Positions 33,911 through 41,624 of a stretch of DNA of 64,000 nt are shown here, in pieces; position 1 is the stretch's first letter; each line of letters starts with the position of its first letter. Below the pieces are notes generated by a model. The model was not told the DNA's origin, did not search any database, and saw only the letters and a program-made list of their open reading frames with translations. The translations under genes and the position numbers were made by a program. The DNA comes from Flavobacteriaceae bacterium (GTDB lineage: Bacteria; Bacteroidota; Bacteroidia; Flavobacteriales; Flavobacteriaceae), in contig JAGYJA010000002.1 in assembly GCA_018402385.1 (NCBI GenBank), positions 124,001 to 188,000 of the forward strand, given 5' to 3'.

Positions 33911-35581
33911 CTAAAATGGGGTAGCTGATGTAAACGTCATTTCTTCTTTGGAAACGGGATGCACAAATGTTAGGCGTTCGGCATGAAGGTGTAGTCTCTT
34001 AGCTTTTTTACCATACAAATCATCGCCCAATATGGGGGTTTGCAAACCGGAGGTATGTGCCGCGTGCACCCGCAATTGATGGGTGCGACCCGTGATGGGG
34101 TAGAAGTACACCCGGGTTTGCCTGTTTCTAATGGCAATTACTTCCCAACGCGTTTGGGCGGGTTTTCCATGTTCATAGCAAACCAATTGGCGGGGCCTGT
34201 CATCAAGATCAACCCGCAAGGGCAAGTCGATGACGCCTTCTTTTTGTTTGATGATGCCATTGAGCAAAGCCACATACCTTTTTTTGACGGTGCGTTGTAT
34301 AAATTGTCTTTGAAGTAATACATAAGTTTCTTCATTTTTAGCCAAAACAATAAGTCCCGAAGTGGACATATCCAGACGATGCACAATCAAAGGGCCTGTT
34401 GCTTCCGGGTATAGTTCTTTTACGCGTGAATAAACAGAATCATTGATGATTTTTCCGGGAACAGATAAAAATTCGGTGGGCTTGTTGACGACTAAAAGTA
34501 CTTCGTCCTCATACACAATCTCAATCTCTTTTCCCTGGGCCGGGTTTTCCTGAAATGGATTGGCTTCCAACTCAAGTCCATCAAGCATATGGGCCATTAA
34601 AAGGGGTTCGCATTTGCTCTTACATGCCGGATAAAAATGCTTGTGTTTCCTTACTTCTGATTTTGGGGATTGTCCCCACCAGAATTCAGCCATAGCAATA
34701 GGCTTTAATCCATTTTTAAAAGCAAAGTGCAATAATTTTGGAGCTGCACATTCCCCGGCCCCTGCTGGCGGGTTGTTATCAAAAATCTCTCCGATGCTTT
34801 TAAGTTTGCCTTTTTGATTTAAAAAGGAATAATTATCAAAAAGCTGTTGTTGAAGCACAGCCGATTTTTGCTTGCGTTCCTCTTTCAGGGTATTAATTTC
34901 AGCTTGTAGGTTTTGAATGACTTTTGAGGCCGCCGCTTTTTGATGGTTCCAGTATTTGGTCATCTTTTTCAGGAGGATGCTTTCCTGTTTGCTTTCTTCG
35001 CTGAGGTTTTTCTGAAGGGTTTTGTAGTCGTCAAATGGTAAAGTCGCTTCGGCTTCATTACGCTTTGCATCCCGTGCTATTTTGAGTTCTTTAATGCGCT
35101 TCTTTTGTTTTTGAATATCTTTTTCGGCGTCAAGCCTAATATCTTGAAACGTTTGTAATGCCTTTTTATAAACATCAGAAGTTTCCAGTTCTTCAATTTT
35201 TCTGTTCAGCGCATTGAGCACCTTTTCTTCCTGTTTAAAAAAACTATTGTGTATAAGCATATCAAATACCGGCGGTACAAAACGGCAGTGGTGATTGGAA
35301 TCTGCCAATTTGCCTGAGAAGGCCCAAAGAAAGCCTAGTTCGCCGGCTTGGTTTTCACAGACAAGGACCCCAAACATCTTACCGATAACGAGCCCTTTTT
35401 GATCAGGGTGGATTCCAAAGTTGTGTTCAAAGTCTGTTTGATGCTCCAGATATTCCTGCAATTCGCATGCTGCAATCTCGCTTAATGGGTGGGGCTCATA
35501 GTAAAAAGGGAAGGTAAATTTTTCAGGAAGAGCGATTCCTGAAACTTGTGATTTAAATTTTTGAAAGGGATTTGCGAGCAT
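33911..35581 (-). CDS. RluA family pseudouridine synthase with coiled-coil N-terminus
   Basis: A 556-residue RNA-modifying enzyme. The C-terminal third (about 350-556) is a full RluA catalytic domain: DEVLLVVNKPTEFLSVPGK, the motif HRLDMSTSGLIVLAKN with the catalytic Asp (about 403), GRTHQLRVHAAH and ILGDDLYG. The long N-terminus has a unique domain (1-130), a coiled coil (about 140-265) and a block PPAGAGECAAPKLL with several Cys/His (about 270-330). This architecture is known in other bacterial RluA proteins, but the target RNA is not established. On the reverse strand TATCTTTG lies 4 nt before the start codon, so the mRNA is probably leaderless. Confidence 0.93.
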   Translation of the reverse strand: MLANPFQKFKSQVSGIALPEKFTFPFYYEPHPLSEIAACELQEYLEHQTDFEHNFGIHPDQKGLVIGKMFGVLVCENQAGELGFLWAFSGKLADSNHHCRFVPPVFDMLIHNSFFKQEEKVLNALNRKIEELETSDVYKKALQTFQDIRLDAEKDIQKQKKRIKELKIARDAKRNEAEATLPFDDYKTLQKNLSEESKQESILLKKMTKYWNHQKAAASKVIQNLQAEINTLKEERKQKSAVLQQQLFDNYSFLNQKGKLKSIGEIFDNNPPAGAGECAAPKLLHFAFKNGLKPIAMAEFWWGQSPKSEVRKHKHFYPACKSKCEPLLMAHMLDGLELEANPFQENPAQGKEIEIVYEDEVLLVVNKPTEFLSVPGKIINDSVYSRVKELYPEATGPLIVHRLDMSTSGLIVLAKNEETYVLLQRQFIQRTVKKRYVALLNGIIKQKEGVIDLPLRVDLDDRPRQLVCYEHGKPAQTRWEVIAIRNRQTRVYFYPITGRTHQLRVHAAHTSGLQTPILGDDLYGKKAKRLHLHAERLTFVHPVSKEEMTFTSATPF

Positions 35582-35585
35582 GCGA

Positions 35586-35593
35586 CAAAGATA
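35586..35593 (-). promoter_or_regulatory. -7 box directly before the RluA-type gene
   Basis: Reverse-strand TATCTTTG (35593-35586) is a perfect TAnnTTTG box separated from the ATG by 4 nt, so transcription should begin at or next to the start codon. No TTG box is seen at 19-20 nt. Confidence 0.5.
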
Positions 35594-35643
35594 GCTTTTT
35601 TACGGATTTTTAGTCTGTGCTCTTTTAATCAATTGAGGAGTTG

Positions 35644-35651
35644 TATCTTTG
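35644..35651 (+). promoter_or_regulatory. -7 box of the thioredoxin-hemoglobin unit
   Basis: TATCTTTG is a perfect box, with TTT rather than TTG 18 nt upstream. It would give a leader of about 110 nt before the thioredoxin gene at 35768. Confidence 0.45.
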
Positions 35652-35767
35652 TGTTAAACTAAGAAAAGTTACTTCAGATGAAACTCTAATGTAAAATTAT
35701 TTTATAAATACATAAGCTTGATTATGGGAGTTCAATCTGACCGATAAAAACCTATAAATAGATTAAG

Positions 35768-36064
35768 ATGAAATCAAAATTCAGTGAAATTATCAATGAT
35801 AACAAGCCGGTATTGGTTGACTTTTTTGCTGCCTGGTGTGGTCCCTGTAAAACACTTTCGCCCATATTAGATTCTGTAAAAGCCGAGTTGGGTGACGCTG
35901 TTAAAATCATAAAAATTGATGTGGATAAAAATCAGCCGCTCGCTGCAGAGTATCAGGTAAGGGGCGTTCCCACGATGATCCTGTTTAAAAACGGAAAGCA
36001 GCTTTGGCGCCAATCCGGGGTGTTGCAAAAGCACGAGTTGGTTTCGATTATTAAATCCCATTAA
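35768..36064 (+). CDS. trxA: Thioredoxin
   Basis: A 98-residue classical cytosolic thioredoxin. The active site is WCGPC (Trp23-Cys27) in VDFFAAWCGPCKTL. The cis-proline lies in RGVPTMILFKNGK (about 67-79), and the buried Asp at residue 18 is present. It reduces protein disulfides with electrons from thioredoxin reductase, which is not in this window. The truncated hemoglobin gene begins 17 nt after its stop, so the two are probably co-transcribed. Confidence 0.95.
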   Translation: MKSKFSEIINDNKPVLVDFFAAWCGPCKTLSPILDSVKAELGDAVKIIKIDVDKNQPLAAEYQVRGVPTMILFKNGKQLWRQSGVLQKHELVSIIKSH

Positions 36065-36080
36065 ACTGAAAGGTTTCTGA

Positions 36081-36461
36081 ATGAACGACATTAAAAACAG
36101 GGAAGATATTCATTTACTGGTCACTACTTTTTATTCAGAAGTAAAGGAGAGCAAGGAGATTGGGCATTTCTTTAATGAAACCATTACCCATTGGGAAGAA
36201 CACCTTGAAAAGCTAACTGATTTCTGGGAAAGCAATCTTTTTTTTAAAGCCAAATTCAAAGGCAACCCGGCAAAAGCTCACATAAAACTGGATCACACTT
36301 ATCACAAAGGAATACAGATGGAGCACTTTGGTTTTTGGATCAATCTATGGTTTGAAACCATTGATTCCTTATTTGAAGGTGAAAATGCCAATCGCGCCAA
36401 ACACAACGCTCGAAAAATGGCTTCCCATTTGTATTTGACAATTTTTGATGCTAGAGGTTAA
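36081..36461 (+). CDS. Group III truncated hemoglobin
   Basis: A 126-residue haem protein of the truncated hemoglobin family, group III. Helical blocks match the family: IHLLVTTFYSEVKESKEIGHFF, HWEEHLEKLTDFWESNLFF, the proximal histidine region HIKLDHTYHKGIQMEHFGFW (about 69-88), and FWINLWFETIDSLFEG with the conserved Trp. Group III proteins are associated with handling of oxygen, peroxide or nitric oxide, without a settled function. Its close spacing to thioredoxin suggests a link to redox stress, which is an inference. A REP-like hairpin follows the stop. Confidence 0.9.
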   Translation: MNDIKNREDIHLLVTTFYSEVKESKEIGHFFNETITHWEEHLEKLTDFWESNLFFKAKFKGNPAKAHIKLDHTYHKGIQMEHFGFWINLWFETIDSLFEGENANRAKHNARKMASHLYLTIFDARG

Positions 36462-36470
36462 ATGATTAGA

Positions 36471-36503
36471 AGACCTGTGAGGTTCATAAAACCTGACAGG
36501 TCT
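36471..36503. repeat. REP-like hairpin (AGACCTGT type)
   Basis: AGACCTGTGAGGTT (36471-36484) pairs with AACCTGACAGGTCT (36490-36503), one mismatch in 14, around a CATAA loop. It resembles dispersed repeats with ACCTGTCAGGT cores seen in many Bacteroidota genomes. There is no T tract, so it is more a repeat element than a terminator. Confidence 0.7.
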
Positions 36504-36586
36504 GTACATCGTTATTTTTTGGCTTTTATAATTAATACACAAATCCCTATCTTTACGGTCACAATTATTTTTAAGTTACACCACAT

Positions 36587-37072
36587 ATGGAGACCAAATA
36601 CCGCCTGATGGTAAATGAGCAGTTTGACTTTTCAGTTACTGAAAACGAAATCAAAGAGCTGGACGCTCAACAAAAAAATAAAAACACCCTTCACCTCATA
36701 CATCAAAATAAATCGGTCAATGCCGAAATTGTCCATACAGATTTTATTAATAGAATCTATACCATTAAAATCAATTCAAATCTTTACAACGTAAAAATAG
36801 GCACTCCGCTTGACGAACTCATCGATGCGATGGGACTGTCATTGGGCAATACAGTTGCAGTAAATGATATAAAAGCACCTATGCCAGGTCTTATTCTTGA
36901 TGTGCCTGTAAAAGCCGGTGATGTTGTGAAAGAAGGAGATTACTTGCTGGTTTTGGAAGCCATGAAAATGGAAAATGCCCTCACAGCACCCCGCGATGGT
37001 GTGGTCAAAGCAGTAGCTATTGCAAAAGGGGATGCCGTAGATAAAGGGCAGTTATTGATTGAAATGGAGTAA
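36587..37072 (+). CDS. Biotin carboxyl carrier protein subunit
   Basis: A 161-residue carrier subunit of a biotin-dependent carboxylase. The C-terminal biotinyl domain (about 90-161) has the motif EAMKMENALTAP with the biotin-accepting Lys127. DIKAPMPGLILDVPVKAGD starts the domain. The N-terminal 80 residues form a separate beta-rich part found in acyl-CoA carboxylase carriers of Bacteroidota. Biotin on Lys127 carries the carboxyl group from the biotin carboxylase (next gene) to a carboxyltransferase subunit, probably the one at 21691-23319. A TATCTTTA box at 36548-36555 could be its promoter. The spacer behind it is low in complexity and ends in a REP-like element. Confidence 0.94.
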   Translation: METKYRLMVNEQFDFSVTENEIKELDAQQKNKNTLHLIHQNKSVNAEIVHTDFINRIYTIKINSNLYNVKIGTPLDELIDAMGLSLGNTVAVNDIKAPMPGLILDVPVKAGDVVKEGDYLLVLEAMKMENALTAPRDGVVKAVAIAKGDAVDKGQLLIEME

Positions 37073-37235
37073 TTAGTGATGAGAGGTGAGTTTTTGAGTG
37101 ATGAGATCTGAGTTGATATATATCATTAAGAGGTAAGGACTTGAGATGTAAAGAAATTCCATAATCTAAGCACCAAATTTCAAAAAATATGGGAATTTGA
37201 AAATTGAAAAAAAAATTAGAGTTAATAATAACGAG

Positions 37236-37275
37236 ATGCCCGCTCCTGCCTGCCGGTAGGCAGGTTCGCGAGCAT
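37236..37275. repeat. REP-like palindrome abutting accC
   Basis: Core CCTGCCTGCCGGTAGGCAGG (37245-37264) folds with 7-bp arms. An outer ATGCCCGC/GCGAGCAT pair (37236-37243 and 37268-37275) extends the stem with one mismatch. A third arm, ATACCCGCCAACGTGGGCAT, follows to about 37299, only a few bases before the accC start. GC content is far above the surroundings. Such CTGCCTGCCGGCAGGC elements are scattered in flavobacterial genomes. Confidence 0.8.
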
Positions 37276-37303
37276 TTAGATACCCGCCAACGTGGGCATT
37301 TAT

Positions 37304-38740
37304 ATGAAAAAAATACTAATAGCAAATCGGGGAGAAATTGCATTACGCGTAATGAAAACCGCCCGAAAGATGGGTATCAAAACCGTAGCCATTTTCTCTG
37401 AACCAGACAGGAACGCACCCCATGTACAATTTGCCGATGAGGCCATCTGTGTGGGGGAAGCCGCTTCCAACAAGTCTTATTTAAGAGGTGATCACATCAT
37501 CCAACTCGCTAAGGAACTTCACGTCGATGGGATTCATCCTGGTTATGGGTTCCTGAGTGAGAATGCCGCTTTCGCAGAGGCAGTTGAACAAAATGGTTTG
37601 ACGTTTATCGGTCCGCGACCACATGCCATTCGCATAATGGGAAGCAAGCTGGCAGCCAAGGACGCCGTAAAAAGTTATGACATCCCAATGGTGCCTGGAA
37701 TCGACGAAGCCATTACCGATGTTACCGAAGCAAAAAGCATTGCAGCAGAAATAGGCTTTCCCATTTTAATCAAAGCCTCTGCAGGCGGTGGCGGCAAAGG
37801 GATGCGTATTGTGGAAAAGGAAAGCGAACTGGAGGAACAGATGAAACGTGCCATCAGTGAGGCCGAATCGGCTTTTGGAGATGGGTCTGTTTTTATTGAA
37901 AAATATGTGGGTTCGCCCCGCCATATCGAAATACAAGTATTGGCAGATTCCCATGGGAATGTGCTTCACCTTTTTGAACGCGATTGCAGCATTCAGCGCC
38001 GCCATCAGAAAGTGGTGGAAGAAGCACCCTCTGTAGTCTTGACTGATGTATTGCGTAAGCAAATGGGCGAGGCCGCCGTGCTGGTTGCCAAAGCCTGTGA
38101 CTATGTAGGCGCGGGAACTGTAGAATTTCTTTTGGATGAACAATTGAATTTCTATTTCCTTGAAATGAACACCCGGCTTCAGGTAGAACATCCCGTTACC
38201 GAACTCATCACCGGACTCGATCTCGTGGAGCAACAAATCAAAATCGCTCGTGGTGAACCCCTAGGATTTAAGCAAGAGCAATTACAAATTCTAGGTCACG
38301 CTATGGAACTGCGTGTTTATGCAGAAGATCCACTTGCAGACTTTATGCCCAGTGTGGGAACCCTAACTCGATATCGTCCGCCGATGGGACCTGGCATTCG
38401 TGTGGATGATGGTTTTGAAGAAGGTATGGAAGTACCCATTTATTATGACCCGATGCTGTCCAAATTGATTACTTATGGACAAACACGTGAGGAAGCCATC
38501 CAATTGATGATTGAAGCGATAGCCGCATATGAATTAGAAGGCGTTTCCACCACCTTATCTTTTGGTAAATTTGTGATGGAACACGAAGCCTTCCGCAGTG
38601 GAGATTTTGATACACACTTTGTCAAGAAATACTATTCTGCTGATAAACTCTTGGAGCAAAATAAAATGGAGGCTAAACTTGCTGCGATAGTTGCGTTAAA
38701 AGCGTATTTAAAGGATAAGGAAGTTCTGAGAATCCCCTAA
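37304..38740 (+). CDS. accC: Biotin carboxylase subunit
   Basis: A 478-residue ATP-grasp enzyme that carboxylates biotin with bicarbonate and ATP. It opens MKKILIANRGEIALRVMKTA. The glycine-rich lid KASAGGGGKGMRIV lies at about 155-168. ERDCSIQRRHQKVVEEAPS (about 225-243) and the catalytic FLEMNTRLQVEHPVTE (about 281-296) are complete. I start at the ATG at 37304; a GTG 12 nt upstream lies inside the REP-like repeat. The gene pairs with the biotin carrier gene, 231 nt before. The carboxyltransferase is not here but at 21691. The complex probably acts on methylcrotonyl-CoA, propionyl-CoA or acetyl-CoA. Confidence 0.95.
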   Translation: MKKILIANRGEIALRVMKTARKMGIKTVAIFSEPDRNAPHVQFADEAICVGEAASNKSYLRGDHIIQLAKELHVDGIHPGYGFLSENAAFAEAVEQNGLTFIGPRPHAIRIMGSKLAAKDAVKSYDIPMVPGIDEAITDVTEAKSIAAEIGFPILIKASAGGGGKGMRIVEKESELEEQMKRAISEAESAFGDGSVFIEKYVGSPRHIEIQVLADSHGNVLHLFERDCSIQRRHQKVVEEAPSVVLTDVLRKQMGEAAVLVAKACDYVGAGTVEFLLDEQLNFYFLEMNTRLQVEHPVTELITGLDLVEQQIKIARGEPLGFKQEQLQILGHAMELRVYAEDPLADFMPSVGTLTRYRPPMGPGIRVDDGFEEGMEVPIYYDPMLSKLITYGQTREEAIQLMIEAIAAYELEGVSTTLSFGKFVMEHEAFRSGDFDTHFVKKYYSADKLLEQNKMEAKLAAIVALKAYLKDKEVLRIP

Positions 38741-38886
38741 TTATCCTTAATGTCTTATTACCTTTTCTGAAAAGATAGGAAAACTATTATAATTTCCGAA
38801 ACAAAATGAATTTTTAAATAAAACTCAATTAAACCAAAAAAGAATCAATATCCATTCAATTATTTTTAATATCTGAAATCATTTAA

Positions 38887-39684
38887 ATGAAAAGCCATTT
38901 AAAAATTGCCATCAAAGCCGCTCTCCTCGGAGGAAAGGAAATTTTAAAAGTGTATGCACGTGATTTTGATGTTACCATCAAAGAAGACCATTCTCCCATC
39001 ACCGAAGCAGACCAGGCTGCAAATAAGGTGATCGTTTCTTTACTTCAACAAACTCCCATTCCCATTATAAGTGAGGAGAGCAAACAGTTGTCTTTCGATA
39101 TAAGAAAAAACTGGAATCAATGTTGGATTGTAGACCCACTTGATGGAACTAAAGAATTTATCAAAAAGAATGATGAATTTACTGTAAATATTGCACTAGT
39201 AGAGCAAGGTAAACCTATACTTGGGGTTATTCTGGTTCCAGCTACAAAAGAATTGTATTATGCTATTGTTTCTGAAAGCAAAGCTTACAAAGTGAGAATT
39301 GATGATTTTGATCAGGAGGTTGGATCCATTTTTGCGAAAGCAATATCCATTTCTCCACATAAGGATTCCTCACAATTAAGAGTGGTGGGAAGCCGCTCTC
39401 ATATGAATGATGAAACCCTAAATTATTTGGAGCACTTAAAAAAAGAAACACTCAAAGAACTGAAAATAGTTTCTAAAGGAAGTTCGCTAAAACTCTGTTT
39501 GGTCGCTGAAGGAGCTGCTGATGTTTATCCGCGTTTTGCTCCCACAATGGAGTGGGATATTGCAGCAGGACATGCGATTTGTAGTGCTGCAGGTGTTCAA
39601 GTTATCGATCAAGTTACCGGAAAGGAGATGAGGTATAATAAAGAAAATCTGTTGAACAATTACTTTATCGTTTCAAATGAGTGA
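38887..39684 (+). CDS. cysQ: 3'(2'),5'-bisphosphate nucleotidase CysQ
   Basis: A 265-residue Mg2+-dependent phosphatase of the inositol monophosphatase superfamily. The metal site is DPLDGTKEFIKKNDEFTVN (about 83-101), with ITEADQAAN near 38 and the C-terminal EWDIAAGHAICSAAG near 224. CysQ removes the 3'-phosphate of PAP, the by-product when PAPS is used, and can act on PAPS itself. It begins the operon for PAPS synthesis. The next gene overlaps its 3' end by 8 nt. The 146-nt gap upstream shows no clear promoter box. Confidence 0.95.
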   Translation: MKSHLKIAIKAALLGGKEILKVYARDFDVTIKEDHSPITEADQAANKVIVSLLQQTPIPIISEESKQLSFDIRKNWNQCWIVDPLDGTKEFIKKNDEFTVNIALVEQGKPILGVILVPATKELYYAIVSESKAYKVRIDDFDQEVGSIFAKAISISPHKDSSQLRVVGSRSHMNDETLNYLEHLKKETLKELKIVSKGSSLKLCLVAEGAADVYPRFAPTMEWDIAAGHAICSAAGVQVIDQVTGKEMRYNKENLLNNYFIVSNE

Positions 39685-40108
39685 TACCTCGCATAAAAGG
39701 CACGTTTTTAAAGCCATTACCTGGCGCATTGTTGGGACACTCGACACGATGCTTTTGGCCTGGATTATTTCAGGGAATCCTTTAACCGGATTGAAAATTG
39801 GTCTTGCTGAAGTACTCACAAAATTAGTTTTGTATTATTTTCACGAGCGTTTATGGTATTCCATAAATCTTTCAAAACAAGGTGTTTTAAGAGAAAGTCG
39901 CAAACGTCATCTTGCTAAAACTTTCACTTGGCGCATTGTGGGTACACTTGACACGATGGCTATATCATGGTTTATTACAGGAGATCCTTTAATTGGTGTT
40001 AAAATTGGAATTGCAGAATTATTAACTAAAATGGTTTTATATTACCTGCATGAAAGGGTATGGTATCGCTTTAATTTTGGATTGAAAAATAGAAAAGAAA
40101 ATATCTAG
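39677..40108 (+). CDS. Tandem DUF2061 membrane protein
   Basis: A 143-residue membrane protein made of two similar DUF2061 repeats. Each contains a [11 protein letters not shown] core and a matching [20 protein letters not shown] or [20 protein letters not shown] end. Four hydrophobic helices are predicted. DUF2061 proteins recur beside sulfate-activation genes, but their role is not defined. A part in sulfate or phosphate handling, or in anchoring the enzymes, is guesswork. It overlaps cysQ by 8 nt and ends 1 nt before cysC, so it is a full operon member. Confidence 0.9.
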   Translation: MSDTSHKRHVFKAITWRIVGTLDTMLLAWIISGNPLTGLKIGLAEVLTKLVLYYFHERLWYSINLSKQGVLRESRKRHLAKTFTWRIVGTLDTMAISWFITGDPLIGVKIGIAELLTKMVLYYLHERVWYRFNFGLKNRKENI

Positions 40109-40109
40109 G

Positions 40110-40703
40110 ATGACTAAAAATATCATTAAACACGATTTTGTGATTTCGAAAGTTCACAGAAATAAAGCTAATAAACACGATTCGTTTGTCCTTTGGTTTA
40201 CGGGACTTTCAGGATCCGGAAAATCTACTATCGCCAGTGCAGTAGAGGAACAATTATTTGCTATGGGAATGCAGACCTATTCTCTTGACGGAGACAACAT
40301 CCGTCATGGTATAAGTAAAGATTTAGGATTTTCAGAAGAAGATCGTCACGAAAACCTTAGACGCATTGCTGAGGTTTCTAAACTATTTGTTGATGCCGGG
40401 CTCATTACCTTGGCTAGTTTTATCTCTCCCACAATAAAGGATAGAGCAATGGTAAAAGAAATTGTGGGTGCTGCTCATTTTTTTGAAGTTTTTGTAGATA
40501 CACCACTCCGCGTTTGTGAAACAAGGGACCCTAAAGGCCTCTATAAAAAAGCACGAGCAGGAGAAATTAAAAATTTTACAGGAATTGATGCACCTTATGA
40601 ACCACCACTTCAACCGGATATTCACCTTTTAACTGAAGAAGAAGCTTTGGATACATGTGTAAAAAAAGTAATTACCTTTGTAAATCAAATTAGAATTCAA
40701 TAG
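40110..40703 (+). CDS. cysC: Adenylyl-sulfate kinase
   Basis: A 197-residue P-loop kinase that phosphorylates APS to PAPS. Walker A is GLSGSGKST (about 31-39). The substrate motif [18 protein letters not shown] lies at about 55-72, and [15 protein letters not shown] with [14 protein letters not shown] after it. The family motif [21 protein letters not shown] is near 141. Length and motifs are normal and the whole enzyme looks active. The next gene, cysD, begins 4 nt after its stop. Confidence 0.97.
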   Translation: MTKNIIKHDFVISKVHRNKANKHDSFVLWFTGLSGSGKSTIASAVEEQLFAMGMQTYSLDGDNIRHGISKDLGFSEEDRHENLRRIAEVSKLFVDAGLITLASFISPTIKDRAMVKEIVGAAHFFEVFVDTPLRVCETRDPKGLYKKARAGEIKNFTGIDAPYEPPLQPDIHLLTEEEALDTCVKKVITFVNQIRIQ

Positions 40704-40707
40704 TACC

Positions 40708-41613
40708 ATGCAAAAATTTTATCTCAATTATCTTGATGAACTTGAGTCTGAAGCGATTTTTATTTTGCGGGAAGTAGCTGCTCAATTTCAAAATCCTGTA
40801 TTGTTATTTTCAGGAGGTAAAGATTCAATTGTTTTGACCCATTTGGCAAAAAAAGCATTTTATCCTGCAAAAATGCCTTTTGCTTTGATGCATGTGGATA
40901 CCGGACATAATTTTCCGGAAACAATAAATTTCAGAGACCAGTTAGTGAGTGCATTTGGTGTTAATTTAATTGTTGCTTCTGTACAACAATCCATTGATAC
41001 AGGTCGTGTCACTGAAGAAAGAGGTAAAAACGCTACCCGTAACGCCCTTCAAACCACCACTTTGCTTGACGCAATTGAAGCCAATAAAGTAGATTGTGCT
41101 ATTGGAGGTGGAAGACGCGATGAAGAAAAGGCACGAGCCAAAGAACGATTCTTTTCTCATCGGGATGATTTTGGACAATGGAATCCCAAAAATCAGCGCC
41201 CTGAATTATGGAACCTTCTCAATGGAAAGTGTTTTGATGGAGAACATTTTAGAGCTTTTCCCATTAGTAACTGGACAGAGATGGATGTGTGGAATTATAT
41301 TTTACGTGAGAACATTCAAATACCCTCACTTTATTTTGCACATGAGCGTGAAGTAGTATGGCGAAATGACTCCTGGATTCCAATTTCTGATTATTTAAAA
41401 TTAGAGCCCGATGAAACTATTCAAAAGAAAAAAATACGATTCAGAACCTTAGGTGATATCACCATTACCGGCGGAATCGAATCTGATGCCGATACATTAG
41501 AAAAAATTGTTGATGAAGTAGCAACAATGAGACAAACAGAAAGGGGAAACAGAGCTGATGACAAAAGAGGTGATACCGCGATGGAGGATAGAAAAAAACA
41601 AGGGTATTTTTAA
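40708..41613 (+). CDS. cysD: Sulfate adenylyltransferase subunit 2
   Basis: A 301-residue subunit of ATP sulfurylase of the PAPS reductase/N-type ATP pyrophosphatase fold. The PP-loop is LLFSGGKDSIVLTHLA (about 32-47). MHVDTGHNFPETINFRD follows near 62, GGGRRDEEKARAKERFFSHRD near 133, and TLGDITITGGIESDADTLE near the C-terminus. With CysN it makes APS from sulfate and ATP. Its stop precedes cysN by 11 nt. Confidence 0.97.
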   Translation: MQKFYLNYLDELESEAIFILREVAAQFQNPVLLFSGGKDSIVLTHLAKKAFYPAKMPFALMHVDTGHNFPETINFRDQLVSAFGVNLIVASVQQSIDTGRVTEERGKNATRNALQTTTLLDAIEANKVDCAIGGGRRDEEKARAKERFFSHRDDFGQWNPKNQRPELWNLLNGKCFDGEHFRAFPISNWTEMDVWNYILRENIQIPSLYFAHEREVVWRNDSWIPISDYLKLEPDETIQKKKIRFRTLGDITITGGIESDADTLEKIVDEVATMRQTERGNRADDKRGDTAMEDRKKQGYF

Positions 41614-41624
41614 TTAAAAAGAAC

